From contig WBUH01000001.1 in the NCBI GenBank assembly GCA_008933805.1, positions 186,001 through 250,000 of the forward strand: 64,000 bases of DNA. The letters run 5' to 3'. The stretch is from Bacteroidota bacterium. Its GTDB lineage: Bacteria; Bacteroidota; Bacteroidia; UBA8524. A program made the position numbers and the translations under genes. A model generated the notes under the pieces. The model made no database searches. It saw only the letters and a list, made by a program, of their open reading frames with translations, and was not told where the DNA came from. Below are positions 16,805-26,807 of this stretch, one piece after another (position 1 is the first letter of the stretch; the number at the start of each line of letters is the position of its first letter).

Positions 16805-17713
16805 ATGGATATAAAACCTTGGTTGCAGGCTTTCAGGCTGCGTACCCTTCCGCTGGCAATCGGAGCTATTACAATGGGGGCATTTGCTGCAAACGTTGCA
16901 GGAGTATTTCGTGCCGATGTTTACGCCTTGTCCCTTTTAACGGCCATATTGTTGCAAATACTCTCAAACCTTGCCAACGATTACGGCGATTTTAAAAAAG
17001 GAACCGACAACGATAAGCGGGTAGGGCCAAAACGTGCTTTACAATCGGGTATTATCAGTGAAAAGGCCATGCTTAATGCGGTTATTCTGTTTTCAGTGGC
17101 TTGTCTTGTTAGCGGGCTGTTACTGCTGTGGGTTAGTTTCGGTACATTTGGTAATTGGCAAACCTGGGCCATGTTTGGAGTAGGATTGGCCGCTATTGCC
17201 GCTGCTATTAAATATACTGTTGGAAAAAGTGCCTATGGCTACAGCGGTTTGGGTGATGTGTTTGTATTTGTGTTTTTTGGTTTGGTATCGGTTGGGGGTA
17301 CTTATTTTTTAATGGCAAAAACCGTTGATACACAGTTATTACTTCCCGCCACCTGTTTCGGGTGTTTAGCCGTTGGGGTGTTAAATATTAACAACCTGCG
17401 GGATATAACCAATGATAAGGCCAGTAACAAAATTACCCTTGCCGTGCGATTGGGCAGGGTGCGCACCCAATACTACCATTTGTTGCTGCTGTTAGTGTCT
17501 ATTAATGCCATGTTTGCATTTTTCCGTCATAACGAGTCGGTAGTTATGTATGTAGCTAACCTTATATTGTTTATTCCCATTATTTTAAGTGGTTTCAGGG
17601 TGATGAAAAACAAACCCGGTGAAGAACCGTTGTTGAACAAAGAACTAAAGGCACTTTCATTAGGCTCGGCGTTATTGGCTGTGGGGCTGTTTACCGCCAG
17701 CTTTTTTATTTAA
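16805..17713 (+). CDS. menA: 1,4-dihydroxy-2-naphthoate polyprenyltransferase
   Basis: This is a UbiA-superfamily integral membrane prenyltransferase that attaches the polyprenyl chain to 1,4-dihydroxy-2-naphthoate, giving demethylmenaquinone. It is 302 residues with eight to nine membrane helices. The first Asp-rich motif is NLANDYGDFKKGTDND near residues 56-71 and the second is NINNLRDITNDKASNK near 197-212. The N-terminus AFRLRTLPLAIG is typical of MenA. menC follows after 4 bp, so the two belong to one operon. Menaquinone is the expected respiratory quinone of this phylum. The -7-like box TAACTTTG ends only 5 bp before the ATG. Confidence 0.95.
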   Translation: MDIKPWLQAFRLRTLPLAIGAITMGAFAANVAGVFRADVYALSLLTAILLQILSNLANDYGDFKKGTDNDKRVGPKRALQSGIISEKAMLNAVILFSVACLVSGLLLLWVSFGTFGNWQTWAMFGVGLAAIAAAIKYTVGKSAYGYSGLGDVFVFVFFGLVSVGGTYFLMAKTVDTQLLLPATCFGCLAVGVLNINNLRDITNDKASNKITLAVRLGRVRTQYYHLLLLLVSINAMFAFFRHNESVVMYVANLILFIPIILSGFRVMKNKPGEEPLLNKELKALSLGSALLAVGLFTASFFI

Positions 17714-17717
17714 CAAG

Positions 17718-18761
17718 ATGAGATTAAACGCTACCGTTACCAAACATACGTTACAGTTTAAAACCCCTGCAAGAACTTCGCGAAACACGTTGCAGGATAA
17801 AACTTTATGGTTAATTCATCTTTCATATTTAGGGGCAATAGCTAAAGGGGTAGGAGAGTGTAGTCCGTTAAAAGGGTTGAGCGTGGACGACGTGGAAGGC
17901 TTTGAAGCCAAGTTGCACGAGGTAGCAGAGTTAATAAACGAAGGCCAACATCCGTTTGACTTGGGGCTTGAGCAATGGCCAAGCATCCGTTTCGGGATTG
18001 AAACAGCCATGCTTGACTTGAAGCACGGCGGTGTACGAAAGATTTTTGATACTCCTTTCTTCACTTCCCAACAAAAAATACCCATTAACGGGCTGGTATG
18101 GATGGCCGACCGACAAGATATGTTGCGCCAAGCCGAGGAAAAGATTGCAGCCGGTTTTGGGTGCGTGAAGTTTAAAGTAGGTGCTCTTGATTTTGACGAA
18201 GAGTGCCGTATGCTTGAAGACCTGCGTAGAAAGTACAGCGCATTTAAAGTAGAAATACGGTTGGATGCCAACGGAGCGTTTGACCCCGATACAGCACTTG
18301 AACAGTTAAAAGAGTTAAGCCGTTTTGAAATACACTCGATTGAACAACCCATTAAAACTAAACAGTGGGATAATATGGAGTCATTATGCGCCCAAAGTAA
18401 AATACCGATTGCTTTGGATGAGGAGTTGATTGGTATTGCGGCAGCTAATGAAGGGCTAAGTCTCTTAAAACACATCAAGCCTCAATACATTATCTTGAAA
18501 CCGGGGCTTTTGGGAGGTTTTGATTACAGTAAGTTGTGGATTGAATTGGCTGAGAAAAGTAATATTGGCTGGTGGGTAACATCCGCCTTAGAAAGCAATG
18601 TAGGGTTGAATGCCATAGCGCAATTCACCTCGCAGTATCCTGTACAAATACCACAGGGATTGGGCACGGGTAGTTTGTATATAAACAACTTTGACAGCCC
18701 GCTCACTGTGCAGGCAGGCTATATCAATTATAACCCGCTAAAAAACTGGACAACAATTTAA
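17718..18761 (+). CDS. menC: o-Succinylbenzoate synthase
   Basis: This enolase-superfamily enzyme dehydrates SHCHC to o-succinylbenzoate in menaquinone synthesis; it is 347 residues and cytoplasmic. The barrel shows VKFKVGALDFDEE with the catalytic Lys pair, metal ligands in RLDANGAFD, IHSIEQPI and ALDEELIG, and a further Lys in YIILKPGLLGG. The superfamily also includes dipeptide epimerases with similar motifs, but the position 4 bp after menA makes MenC the better call. No other men genes are in the window. Confidence 0.93.
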   Translation: MRLNATVTKHTLQFKTPARTSRNTLQDKTLWLIHLSYLGAIAKGVGECSPLKGLSVDDVEGFEAKLHEVAELINEGQHPFDLGLEQWPSIRFGIETAMLDLKHGGVRKIFDTPFFTSQQKIPINGLVWMADRQDMLRQAEEKIAAGFGCVKFKVGALDFDEECRMLEDLRRKYSAFKVEIRLDANGAFDPDTALEQLKELSRFEIHSIEQPIKTKQWDNMESLCAQSKIPIALDEELIGIAAANEGLSLLKHIKPQYIILKPGLLGGFDYSKLWIELAEKSNIGWWVTSALESNVGLNAIAQFTSQYPVQIPQGLGTGSLYINNFDSPLTVQAGYINYNPLKNWTTI

Positions 18762-18790
18762 TTTTTGTTAGATTTGACACTGATTTAGAT

Positions 18791-19165
18791 ATGAGTACAA
18801 ACTTTATAGCACGATTGAATAAGTGCGAAGCGGCTTTTCATTTATTGGTGTTACTTTCTTTGGCTGATGGGTCATCGGCTCCGAAGGAGAAAAAAATCAT
18901 CCTCGATTTTTTGGAAAAGAATTTTGACGATGGTTTGGATTTAATTAAAGAGCAGGCGTTTTTAACTGCACTGCCTACTACCGAACATTTTAGTCATTTT
19001 GAAGAAGTAATAAATCGCTTTTATACCATCAGCAGCAAAGATGAACGCAACAAGATAGTTGAGTTTGCTATGAAGGTGGTAATGGCTGATAAAACAATGA
19101 CTGCCGATGAGAATCGTTTAATAGATAAACTGTTTACCGCCTGGGATTTAAACAGGTGGTCGTAA
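18791..19165 (+). CDS. TerB-like domain protein
   Basis: This is a small all-helical cytoplasmic protein, 124 residues, with the general pattern of the TerB/DjlA-like tellurite-resistance fold: LLVLLSLADGSSAPKEKKII near residues 18-37 and MKVVMADKTMTADENRLI near 95-112, two pseudo-repeated acidic segments that could bind a metal. The exact function is unknown in this family outside ter operons, none of which is present here. It starts 29 bp after menC and may share its transcript. Confidence 0.7.
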   Translation: MSTNFIARLNKCEAAFHLLVLLSLADGSSAPKEKKIILDFLEKNFDDGLDLIKEQAFLTALPTTEHFSHFEEVINRFYTISSKDERNKIVEFAMKVVMADKTMTADENRLIDKLFTAWDLNRWS

Positions 19166-19292
19166 TCCCCATTACGTAAGGAAAATTCACTGTACCACAC
19201 AAAGTGGTGTTGTATAATTTTACAGTTTTAATTGCTGTAAATGCCTATCTTAGTGTTTAATTTGGGCTTGAGTAATTCTTTTAAACCTTACG

Positions 19293-19715
19293 ATGAAAAA
19301 AATCTTTACTACACTTTTTATCAGCGCAGTTGCTTGTTTTTCTGCTGTGGCACAAGATACGGCCAAACATATTTCGCAAGGCGATGCAGAAAAGTGGATT
19401 ACCGGTAAATGGGTGGTTGAAAATAAAAAGCTGTTACCTGTGGTGGAAACAGGTATGACAGAATATTTGCGTGATACTATGGTGTTTGGTGCTGATAAGT
19501 CGTTTAAGAACACTTTAGGAGCAAGCCCTACTAAAGTTGTATGGGAGTTAAATGCCGCAGAAATGCTGTTGGTAATATTAAACGTACAAGAATTGGACGG
19601 GATAGAATACGAAGTGGCTTCAATAACTGAAAATCGCTTGGCAATTGTAACCATCAGTCCTCAAAGAACCGATTATATCGAGTTGGTTTATAAGAAAATT
19701 ACCCCTGTAAATTAA
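19293..19715 (+). CDS. Exported lipocalin-like small protein
   Basis: This is a 140-residue protein with a signal peptide ending FSAVAQ and a mature beta-rich domain of ~115 residues. The opening ITGKWVVENKKLLP and alternating strands resemble lipocalin-like proteins of Bacteroidota, a weak resemblance. No cofactor site is seen. The 128-bp gap before it holds two short hairpins (19161-19176 and 19194-19208). It converges on the WD40 gene and overlaps it by 4 bp at the stop codons. Confidence 0.55.
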   Translation: MKKIFTTLFISAVACFSAVAQDTAKHISQGDAEKWITGKWVVENKKLLPVVETGMTEYLRDTMVFGADKSFKNTLGASPTKVVWELNAAEMLLVILNVQELDGIEYEVASITENRLAIVTISPQRTDYIELVYKKITPVN

Positions 19716-20950
19716 TTATTGCGCTCGTCTTTCAACGGGGCACCAATCGTTTTAGGTTTATCGCCATCTTTATTTGAAGGAGGTGCGTTATTACCCGGAG
19801 GGGTTGTTTGTTTCTTTTTCTCCTCTTCTTTTTTCAGTTTCTCTATCTTCTTTAATGAATCGGTGGCAGCCTTAGCAGAGTCGCGGTAGCGTTTCACAGA
19901 GTCTTTAAGGTATTGGATAGAGTCTTCCCTGAATTTTTTAAGCTTAGCCAGTTTAGCACTTTCAAGTTCTTGCCCGCTTTCCCACAAATACACCAAAAAC
20001 TTTTTTGAGTCGGCTTCAAAGCTGTTTACCATACCTGCAGAAGCTACTTGGGTTACATCAGGTGACATGGCAACCGCGCTAACAGAGGTTACTCCTGCGC
20101 GGTACAAACGTATCAGTTTGCCTGTTTCAACGTCCCACAGTCGTACGGTTCCGTCCGTAGAGCCTGTAACTGCGTACTTTGAGTCTAGCGAAAAAGCCAC
20201 AGAAGTTACTTTCCAATTGTGGCCTTCCAGTTTACGGATTGCCTTTCCTGTAAGTACGTCCCAAATGATGGCGGTTTTATCAGATGAACCTGAAAGAAGG
20301 TATTTATTGTTAAGCGCATAAGACAAAGAGTTTACCTCGTCGGTATGGCCGGTAAAGGTGGTTTTTACTTCACCCTTAAAATCAAGTTTTACAACTTCGG
20401 GAAGCTGGGTAGCTACAAAAATATCTGTACCCGTAATGTTTAGGGCAATGGCAAGCACAGGTTTGTCAAACTTTTTAAGGTTTTTTGATTCACCCTTTTT
20501 CTTCAAATCCCACAGCTTTACTATACCGTCAGCAGAGCCTGAATAGGCAAAACGAACTTTAGGGTCTAAAACAACTGTGTTTATAATGTTTTGGTGACCA
20601 TAAAGGTTATACTTAAGTCCCCAAGCTGAATCCCAAATTTTAACGGAGTTATCGCGCGACCCGCTGATAATATACTTACTGTCGCGGCTGTATGCAAGGC
20701 AACTTACAGAAGCATCGTGTGCACGGAAATTTTTTACCTCTTCACCTGTTTTAGCATCCCAAATACGGATTGAACGATCCCATCCGCCTGATGCAATAAA
20801 TTTACCGTCAGGTGAGTATACAATCGCTTCAATATCTTCTGCGTGGCCTTTAAGTGTCATCGTTGGGCGAGACAGGGTGTCTTGGGCGGCCAGCAAAAAA
20901 GTTGTACAGGAAAGAACGAACAAGCAGATAATCCGTATATTTTGCGTCAT
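19712..20950 (-). CDS. Exported WD40-repeat protein with C-terminal coiled coil
   Basis: This is a 412-residue protein with a signal peptide (CTTFLLAAQ) and about seven WD40 blades between residues 30 and 320. Individual blades end in variants of the WD motif: IRIWDAKTG, VKIWDSAWG, VKLWDLKKK, AIIWDVLTG, VRLWDVETG and LVYLWESG. After the propeller, residues ~325-380 form a charged coiled coil (FREDSIQYLKDSVKRYRDSAK) and the tail is Pro/Asn/Lys-rich. The propeller is a protein-binding platform; partners are unknown. It is a single gene with a 170-bp AT-rich upstream gap in which I see nothing else. Confidence 0.88.
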   Translation of the reverse strand: MTQNIRIICLFVLSCTTFLLAAQDTLSRPTMTLKGHAEDIEAIVYSPDGKFIASGGWDRSIRIWDAKTGEEVKNFRAHDASVSCLAYSRDSKYIISGSRDNSVKIWDSAWGLKYNLYGHQNIINTVVLDPKVRFAYSGSADGIVKLWDLKKKGESKNLKKFDKPVLAIALNITGTDIFVATQLPEVVKLDFKGEVKTTFTGHTDEVNSLSYALNNKYLLSGSSDKTAIIWDVLTGKAIRKLEGHNWKVTSVAFSLDSKYAVTGSTDGTVRLWDVETGKLIRLYRAGVTSVSAVAMSPDVTQVASAGMVNSFEADSKKFLVYLWESGQELESAKLAKLKKFREDSIQYLKDSVKRYRDSAKAATDSLKKIEKLKKEEEKKKQTTPPGNNAPPSNKDGDKPKTIGAPLKDERNN

Positions 20951-21120
20951 AAAAACTATAGTGTTTTTAAAATATTATGCAAGTTAAGCAATTTGTGTAA
21001 CTACACTAATAAATAGCCGCAAGGTTTTAAAAAATGTGCATTAACTGATAATTTATCTTTTTAAAAATCAATAAAATGACATTTTAACGGGTATTTGGTG
21101 AATAATCATTCACCCTTATA

Positions 21121-22455
21121 CTATCCCTTGTAACGCAACCATTTCCAAAGCTCTTTATAGGTTGGTTTTTTACCGTACATTAATATACCTGTGCGGTAAA
21201 TACGTCCGGCAAACCATGTTGAACCTAAAAAGCCTCCTATCAGCAACAGCATAGATAATGCCAAATCCCACTCGTGGCCTTCAATAAACGGTAATCGAGC
21301 CATCATAGTAACAGGTGAGGTGAGGGGAATTATCGACATCCACCAAGCTAATGAACTGTGAGGGTCGTTGGTGATGCTGGATACAGAAACGATAAATGAA
21401 AACACGATGGGTATGGTGATAGGGAACATAAACTGCTGTGTATCAGTTTCGTTATCAACTGCTGAGCCTACGGCAGCAAACAGTGAGCTGTACATTAAAT
21501 ACCCGAATATGAAATAGAATAAGAAAATAAGCAGGTATTTAATAACCATAGCAGTTGAGATACCACTACCTATCATCATTTCGGCCATTTGTTCAGCCAT
21601 TTCTACTTTATCAGGCTGCATACTGCCGGGCATGGTTTGCATTTGCTGGGTTGCTTCGGCAGCCCCTGAGACACCAAAAACAAGCGAAATGACAAATATT
21701 AACCCCGACCCTAATATAGCCCACATAATAAACTGGGTAAGGCCTACCATAGCAATACCTAATATTTTACCCATCATTAGTTGGAAGGGGCGAACGGTAG
21801 AGATTACCACCTCAACAATGCGGTTGGTTTTTTCTTCCATTACACCGCGCATTACCTGCACGCCGTATATAAACACAAACATGTACATTAGGAAGGTGAG
21901 GGCAAACCCAATACCCGTAAGTATTGCCGTTTCTGATTTTTTGGTTTCACCGCCCGAGTTTACCAACACATTCAAATTCACGTTCACATTAAGGCTGTCA
22001 ATCTTTTCAGCACTTAGCCCGGCGTTTTGCATTCGCTTGCTTTTCAGTTCGTTTTCAATACTTCGACTGATGGATTGCTGAGTGCTTAGGCTGCTTTGCT
22101 CACGAGTAAATAATTGTACACCCACCGGCCGGTCGAGTGTAAACGACGGGGGGAAATATAAAATGCCGTAAAACGAGGTGGAGTCGAGGTTTTTACGGGC
22201 ATCTTCAATTTTATCATCGGTATAGCCAAACAACACTTGTTTGTTGTTTTTTAGTTGGTTTTTCACCAGCCCGCTTTCATCAATTACTTGAATGAAATGC
22301 TCATTATCCTTTTCAGCTTCATTTACCATTACCCAAATAATAGCGCCGTAAAACAGTGCTATTAGTAATGGACCAAGAAGGGTCATAATGATAAAAGACT
22401 TCTTTTTTACCCTGCTCAGGTATTCACGTTGGGTTACAAGCCATATCTGTTTCAT
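21121..22455 (-). CDS. ABC-2 type transporter permease (NatB-like)
   Basis: This is the membrane subunit of an ABC exporter, 444 residues. One helix near residues 20-42 is followed by a ~130-residue extracytoplasmic domain and then five to six helices (ILTGIGFALTFLMYMFVFIYG, FIMWAILGSGLIFVISLVFG and others). The segment MRGVMEEKTNRIVEVVISTVRPFQLMMGKILG is the ABC-2 signature region and resembles NatB. It overlaps the ATPase gene by 4 bp, so the two are translationally coupled. Substrate could be sodium, drugs or lipids; the sequence does not decide. Confidence 0.9.
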   Translation of the reverse strand: MKQIWLVTQREYLSRVKKKSFIIMTLLGPLLIALFYGAIIWVMVNEAEKDNEHFIQVIDESGLVKNQLKNNKQVLFGYTDDKIEDARKNLDSTSFYGILYFPPSFTLDRPVGVQLFTREQSSLSTQQSISRSIENELKSKRMQNAGLSAEKIDSLNVNVNLNVLVNSGGETKKSETAILTGIGFALTFLMYMFVFIYGVQVMRGVMEEKTNRIVEVVISTVRPFQLMMGKILGIAMVGLTQFIMWAILGSGLIFVISLVFGVSGAAEATQQMQTMPGSMQPDKVEMAEQMAEMMIGSGISTAMVIKYLLIFLFYFIFGYLMYSSLFAAVGSAVDNETDTQQFMFPITIPIVFSFIVSVSSITNDPHSSLAWWMSIIPLTSPVTMMARLPFIEGHEWDLALSMLLLIGGFLGSTWFAGRIYRTGILMYGKKPTYKELWKWLRYKG

Positions 22456-23369
22456 GCTGTTGCGGGGATTTCGTTGTTACTAACCAGTGAAATAAATATA
22501 TCGTTAATAGTGGGCAGCAACTCACTGAACGAGTGTACCGAAGTAACGGGCAGCAATTGTTGCAAAAGGCGGTTGGGGTTGTTGTCTCCCTCAACACTAA
22601 AAATGGTTTTTTGCCTTCCGTCGGGCAGGGTTTCGTTACCTGTTACCGTATAGCCTGCTATTGTTTGGGGGTCAAATACATCGGTGATGGTTTCAAACAG
22701 GTTCTTTTTATACTGTTGTTTGATTTCCTGTAACTTGCCGTCTAACACTTTTTGAGAATTATTTATCAGCGCAATGTGGTCGCACATTTGCTCTACCGAT
22801 TCCATACGGTGTGTAGACAGGATGATGGTTGCACCTTTTGAGCGTAGTTCAATAATCTCTTTGCGCACCAATTCAGCATTCACGGGGTCAAAACCTGTAA
22901 ACGGTTCATCCAGTATTATCAGCTTAGGGTTGTGCAGTATGGTGATAATGAACTGTACTTTTTGCTGCATACCTTTTGAAAGGTCTTCAACCTTTTTGGT
23001 ACGCCAAGAGTTAATGTCAAACTTATCAAACCAATGGTCGATTGCTTGTTTGGCTTCCGTGCGACTTAATCCCTTAAGACGGGCAAAGTACATAGCCTGC
23101 TCTTGTATCGGCATCTTTTTGTATAATCCGCGCTCCTCGGGCAGGTAGCCAATGGTGCCTATGTGAGAAGGCCCCAAGGGTTCTCCGTTAAAATATATGT
23201 GGCCCGAATCGGCACCGGTGATGCCGGTAATAATACGTATTAGCGAGGTTTTACCGGCTCCGTTGGGTCCCAGCAAACCGAATATACTACCTGAAGGCAC
23301 TTCAAAACTTACCCCGTTAAGGGCGAGCTTTTCGGCATATTGCTTCACTACATTATCAATTTTTAGCAT
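22452..23369 (-). CDS. ABC transporter ATP-binding protein (NatA-like)
   Basis: This ATPase energises the ABC-2 permease encoded directly downstream. From the ATG at 23369 it has about 305 residues; the preceding 13 codons are not needed. Walker A is GLLGPNGAGKTSLI, the signature is VEDLSKGMQQKVQ, Walker B is KLIILDEPFTGFDPVN and the switch His is in ILSTHRMESVEQM. The C-terminal ~85 residues are a family-specific regulatory extension. The pair corresponds to the NatAB-type exporters common in Bacteroidota. Confidence 0.93.
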   Translation of the reverse strand: MLKIDNVVKQYAEKLALNGVSFEVPSGSIFGLLGPNGAGKTSLIRIITGITGADSGHIYFNGEPLGPSHIGTIGYLPEERGLYKKMPIQEQAMYFARLKGLSRTEAKQAIDHWFDKFDINSWRTKKVEDLSKGMQQKVQFIITILHNPKLIILDEPFTGFDPVNAELVRKEIIELRSKGATIILSTHRMESVEQMCDHIALINNSQKVLDGKLQEIKQQYKKNLFETITDVFDPQTIAGYTVTGNETLPDGRQKTIFSVEGDNNPNRLLQQLLPVTSVHSFSELLPTINDIFISLVSNNEIPATA

Positions 23370-23483
23370 CGGCAAAAAGTGTTTGGGCAAAAGTATGTAA
23401 GGTAGCAAGTCGAGGGTATTGGTTTTTCGACCAATGGCTTGCTTTAGAAGATTATCGGGAAGAGTGCCTGAAGGATGTTGCTT

Positions 23484-25610
23484 TTAGCCCCAAGTGCTAT
23501 TGCTCTTATCCAGCAGGTAAGTATATATCTCTTCTTGCGAGCGGATAACGGGTAATGAAAACGTGCGGAAACTGTTGTCGCTTTCACCATCAATGATGCG
23601 GGCCTTTACATTATCGCGCCATTGTATCTCCAAAATATCCTTTATTGATTTTAGTATTTTGGTGTCGAATATGGGAAAAGCCACCTCAATCCGTTTTTCA
23701 AGGTTACGTCCCATCCAATCGGCAGAAGCAAGGTAGCATTTTTCGGCTCCGTCGTTGCAGAACATATAGCAGCGGGTGTGCTCCAAAAACTTATCTACGA
23801 TACTGATGATTTCAATGTTCTCGCTTAATTTGGGAATACCCGGTTTTAAACAGCAAATGCTGCGGATAATCATGCGGATTTTTACCCCCGCTTTTGATGC
23901 AGCATACAGTTTGTTTATCACATCCTCATCCACCAAGCTGTTCATTTTGGCAAATATCCATGCCTCCTTGCCTTTTTTGGCGTTGCGTATTTCGTTTTCA
24001 ATCAAATGTAAGAACTCGTTTTTCATGTAAAACGGAGCTACCAACAAATGCTTAAATGTATAGTTGATACGCGGGAAATTATTGATGAAGCTAAATAGTT
24101 TTATGGCTTCGGAAGTGAGGCGTTTATCGGCAGTAAGCAAGCCCATATCGCAGTATAGGCGGGCTGTTACCCCGTTATAATTACCGGTTGAAAAGTGGGC
24201 GTAGTGTACAGTACGGCCATTTTCTTTACGGTAGATAACGCACACTTTTCCGTGTATTTTGTGGCTGGGTTTGCCAAACACTACTTTAGCGCCTTCTTCT
24301 TGCAAGCGTTGAGTCCAGTACAGGTTTGATTCTTCATCAAAACGGGCTTGTAATTCAATTACGGCCGTTACGTCTTTACCGTTTTTTACGGCATTAATCA
24401 ACGCGTTGGCAATGTTTGAGTTACGGGCTACACGATACAAGGTGATTTTAATGGCCTGCACACCGGGGTCGATAGCCGCTTCGCGCAACATCCTTATCAG
24501 GTAATCAAAAGAGTGATAAGGGTGGTGCAGCATTATATCCCCTTCTTTTACAGCGTCGAAAATCATTTTTGATTTTTCGATACGCGGGATGGGTATCGGC
24601 TGTAGGGTAGGGTACTTATACTTTTCAAGTCCCGTGGTTGGAAAGTTCCCAAAATCTTTAAAGTTGTGGTAACGGCCGCCGGGTATTAGTCCGTGCGAGG
24701 GTAAGCGCAATTTGTTGATGATAAATTGCAGCATGTCTTCAGGAATTTCCCTGTCAAAAATAAACCTAACGGGAGCACCTCTTTGGCGTTGTTTAAGGCT
24801 TTTGGTGATTTTTTCAATCAACGGTTCGGCAATTACTGAATCCGCATCAATATCCAACTCAGCATCGCGGGTTAGTTTTACCGTATAAGCCTCAAATGTA
24901 TCGTAATCAAAACTCGAGAATATTTCATCCAATGAGTTGCGTATTACATCGTCCAATAGAATGATGTAGGTATTCTCATCGGTTTTTTGCATCACGTAAA
25001 AGCGGCCAACTATATCGCTGGGTACTTCAATGATGGCATATTTTTGCCTTAAACTTCCATCTTTGCGGCTCATTTTTACTGCCAGATAAATAGATTTATC
25101 CCTTAAGAAGGGGAAATCGCGCAGATGGTCTAATATTATCGGGAATAGACTGGGCAATACCTGTGTTTTAAAGTATGCCCTTAGTTCATCACGTTGACGG
25201 TGGTTTAGCTGGGTTTCATCCAGTATAAAAACCTTTTGTTTCAGCAGCTCTTCCTTAATGTGGTCAAAGGTGCTGTTAAATATATCTTGTTGCTCTAAAA
25301 CCGTTTGTTGTATAGTGTTAAGAAGCTCTTGGCTATCCGTCATGCCTTTAAGCTTATTGCGGCGTTGGTATTCTATCAGCCTTCGTAAGCTGGCCACACG
25401 CACCCTAAAAAACTCATCTAAATTTGATGAGAATATGGATAAAAATTTCAGTTTCTCAAGCAGCGGCACATTAGGGTCAACAGCTTCTTGCAACACACGC
25501 TCATTAAACGTAAGCCAGCTTAGTTCGCGGTTTTTTATCGTTTCAACAGGTTTTGCTGTTTCTTTTACTCTTTTTATAAGTGTTTTTATAACCTTCTTTT
25601 TCGCCGTCAT
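23484..25610 (-). CDS. ppk1: Polyphosphate kinase 1
   Basis: This enzyme reversibly makes polyphosphate from ATP and is 708 residues, the normal length. The N-terminal domain opens NRELSWLTFNERVLQEA. The catalytic phospholipase D-like half contains the autophosphorylated His motif SHKIHGKVCVIYR, then YAHFSTGNYN and the second motif in LEHTRCYMFCN with LASADWMGRN. Polyphosphate stores phosphate and energy and supports stress survival. The gene appears monocistronic, and no exopolyphosphatase gene (ppx) is adjacent. Confidence 0.96.
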   Translation of the reverse strand: MTAKKKVIKTLIKRVKETAKPVETIKNRELSWLTFNERVLQEAVDPNVPLLEKLKFLSIFSSNLDEFFRVRVASLRRLIEYQRRNKLKGMTDSQELLNTIQQTVLEQQDIFNSTFDHIKEELLKQKVFILDETQLNHRQRDELRAYFKTQVLPSLFPIILDHLRDFPFLRDKSIYLAVKMSRKDGSLRQKYAIIEVPSDIVGRFYVMQKTDENTYIILLDDVIRNSLDEIFSSFDYDTFEAYTVKLTRDAELDIDADSVIAEPLIEKITKSLKQRQRGAPVRFIFDREIPEDMLQFIINKLRLPSHGLIPGGRYHNFKDFGNFPTTGLEKYKYPTLQPIPIPRIEKSKMIFDAVKEGDIMLHHPYHSFDYLIRMLREAAIDPGVQAIKITLYRVARNSNIANALINAVKNGKDVTAVIELQARFDEESNLYWTQRLQEEGAKVVFGKPSHKIHGKVCVIYRKENGRTVHYAHFSTGNYNGVTARLYCDMGLLTADKRLTSEAIKLFSFINNFPRINYTFKHLLVAPFYMKNEFLHLIENEIRNAKKGKEAWIFAKMNSLVDEDVINKLYAASKAGVKIRMIIRSICCLKPGIPKLSENIEIISIVDKFLEHTRCYMFCNDGAEKCYLASADWMGRNLEKRIEVAFPIFDTKILKSIKDILEIQWRDNVKARIIDGESDNSFRTFSLPVIRSQEEIYTYLLDKSNSTWG

Positions 25611-25646
25611 AGCTCCCGTTCTGAATACTTTGCTAAATTACAAACT

Positions 25647-26672
25647 CTACTTTTTTACTGATAAATAAATATACACAGGGAAATGGTCGCTGTATCCGCC
25701 CAGATATTTTTTACCACCAAAAGTACGCATAGGAGAGCCTAAATATTTAGGTTCGGTTTGTTTCATCCAATCTTCGGCAAAAATAGTGGCGCTTTCTTTT
25801 ACGTATTGCAAGCCATTGTTGCCTACATACAAATCTGAGTTTACTATTATTTGGTCAAGCATATTCCACTCTTCACGGTATTTGTATGAACCCAGCCCTT
25901 TGTTTTTTAATGGATACATTAGGTTAAACAGTGATTTTGGCTTCTCTTTCACTTCAGGATCTCGTGCGCCTATCACCTCTTTTATGCTGCTATCAGCGGG
26001 CTCATCGTTAAAATCACCCATAATTATAATGTTCTCTTTTTTATCAGCGGCATATAATGAGTCAGCGGCATGGCGCACCACTTTGGCTGCTGCTATGCGT
26101 TTATACTCTGATTTTTCACGCCCTTCAGACCTTGAGGGGAAATGGCATACCAAAAACGTCATGCTTTTTTCTTCCAACTCGGTTTGTACCATTAAAACAT
26201 CGCGGGTAACGGGTACACTATCGGGTAAGTCAACACGCAATGTGGTAAAGCTAATCCAAGGCAATACGTCTTCTTTGTATATCAACGCCACATCAATACC
26301 CCTTGCATCGCGCATATCCTGCATCACAATACCGTAGTGCATTTTTTTAAGTGCGGGGGTGTTTATCAAATCTTTCACTACCCTGCTGTTTTCAATCTCA
26401 CACAAACCCAGTATGTCAGGGCCTTTGCCATTGTTCATCGTGCTGATAACCTTGGCAAGGTTGGCTAGTTTGTTTTGGTAGCGTTCGTTTGTCCATTCGT
26501 TTTCGCCCGTTGGGGTAAACTCTTCGTCTTTAATGGTTTTATCATCCAATGTATCAAACAGGTTTTCAACATTGTAAAAAGCAACCATGTAGTTACCGTC
26601 AGCGTTTTGGCCCCATGTGGCAATACTAACCAGCACAAAAAATACGGTGGCGAATAGCGGATAAAACTTCAT
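25647..26672 (-). CDS. Exported endonuclease/exonuclease/phosphatase-family protein
   Basis: This is a secreted metal-dependent hydrolase of the DNase I/phosphodiesterase fold, 341 residues, with a signal peptide ending ATWGQ. Active-site motifs appear in order: NVENLFDT with the first Asn, LCEIENS with the metal Glu, GDFNDEP, DQIIVNSDL and the final YSDHFPV His pair. Substrate may be extracellular DNA or a phosphoester; it cannot be told from sequence. The stop codon lies 36 bp upstream of the ppk1 start, so the two could be co-transcribed. Confidence 0.88.
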   Translation of the reverse strand: MKFYPLFATVFFVLVSIATWGQNADGNYMVAFYNVENLFDTLDDKTIKDEEFTPTGENEWTNERYQNKLANLAKVISTMNNGKGPDILGLCEIENSRVVKDLINTPALKKMHYGIVMQDMRDARGIDVALIYKEDVLPWISFTTLRVDLPDSVPVTRDVLMVQTELEEKSMTFLVCHFPSRSEGREKSEYKRIAAAKVVRHAADSLYAADKKENIIIMGDFNDEPADSSIKEVIGARDPEVKEKPKSLFNLMYPLKNKGLGSYKYREEWNMLDQIIVNSDLYVGNNGLQYVKESATIFAEDWMKQTEPKYLGSPMRTFGGKKYLGGYSDHFPVYIYLSVKK

Positions 26673-26807
26673 AAAAATTATTGGCGTTTAATGTTCTACA
26701 AAACGCGAAAATACAAGCCCTGCACTTATGGTGTATGTTAAATTTTAAAACACAAAAAACACGGGCAGGTTACGCAGGCTTTTAGTACCTTTGCAAACTT
26801 TTAATTT

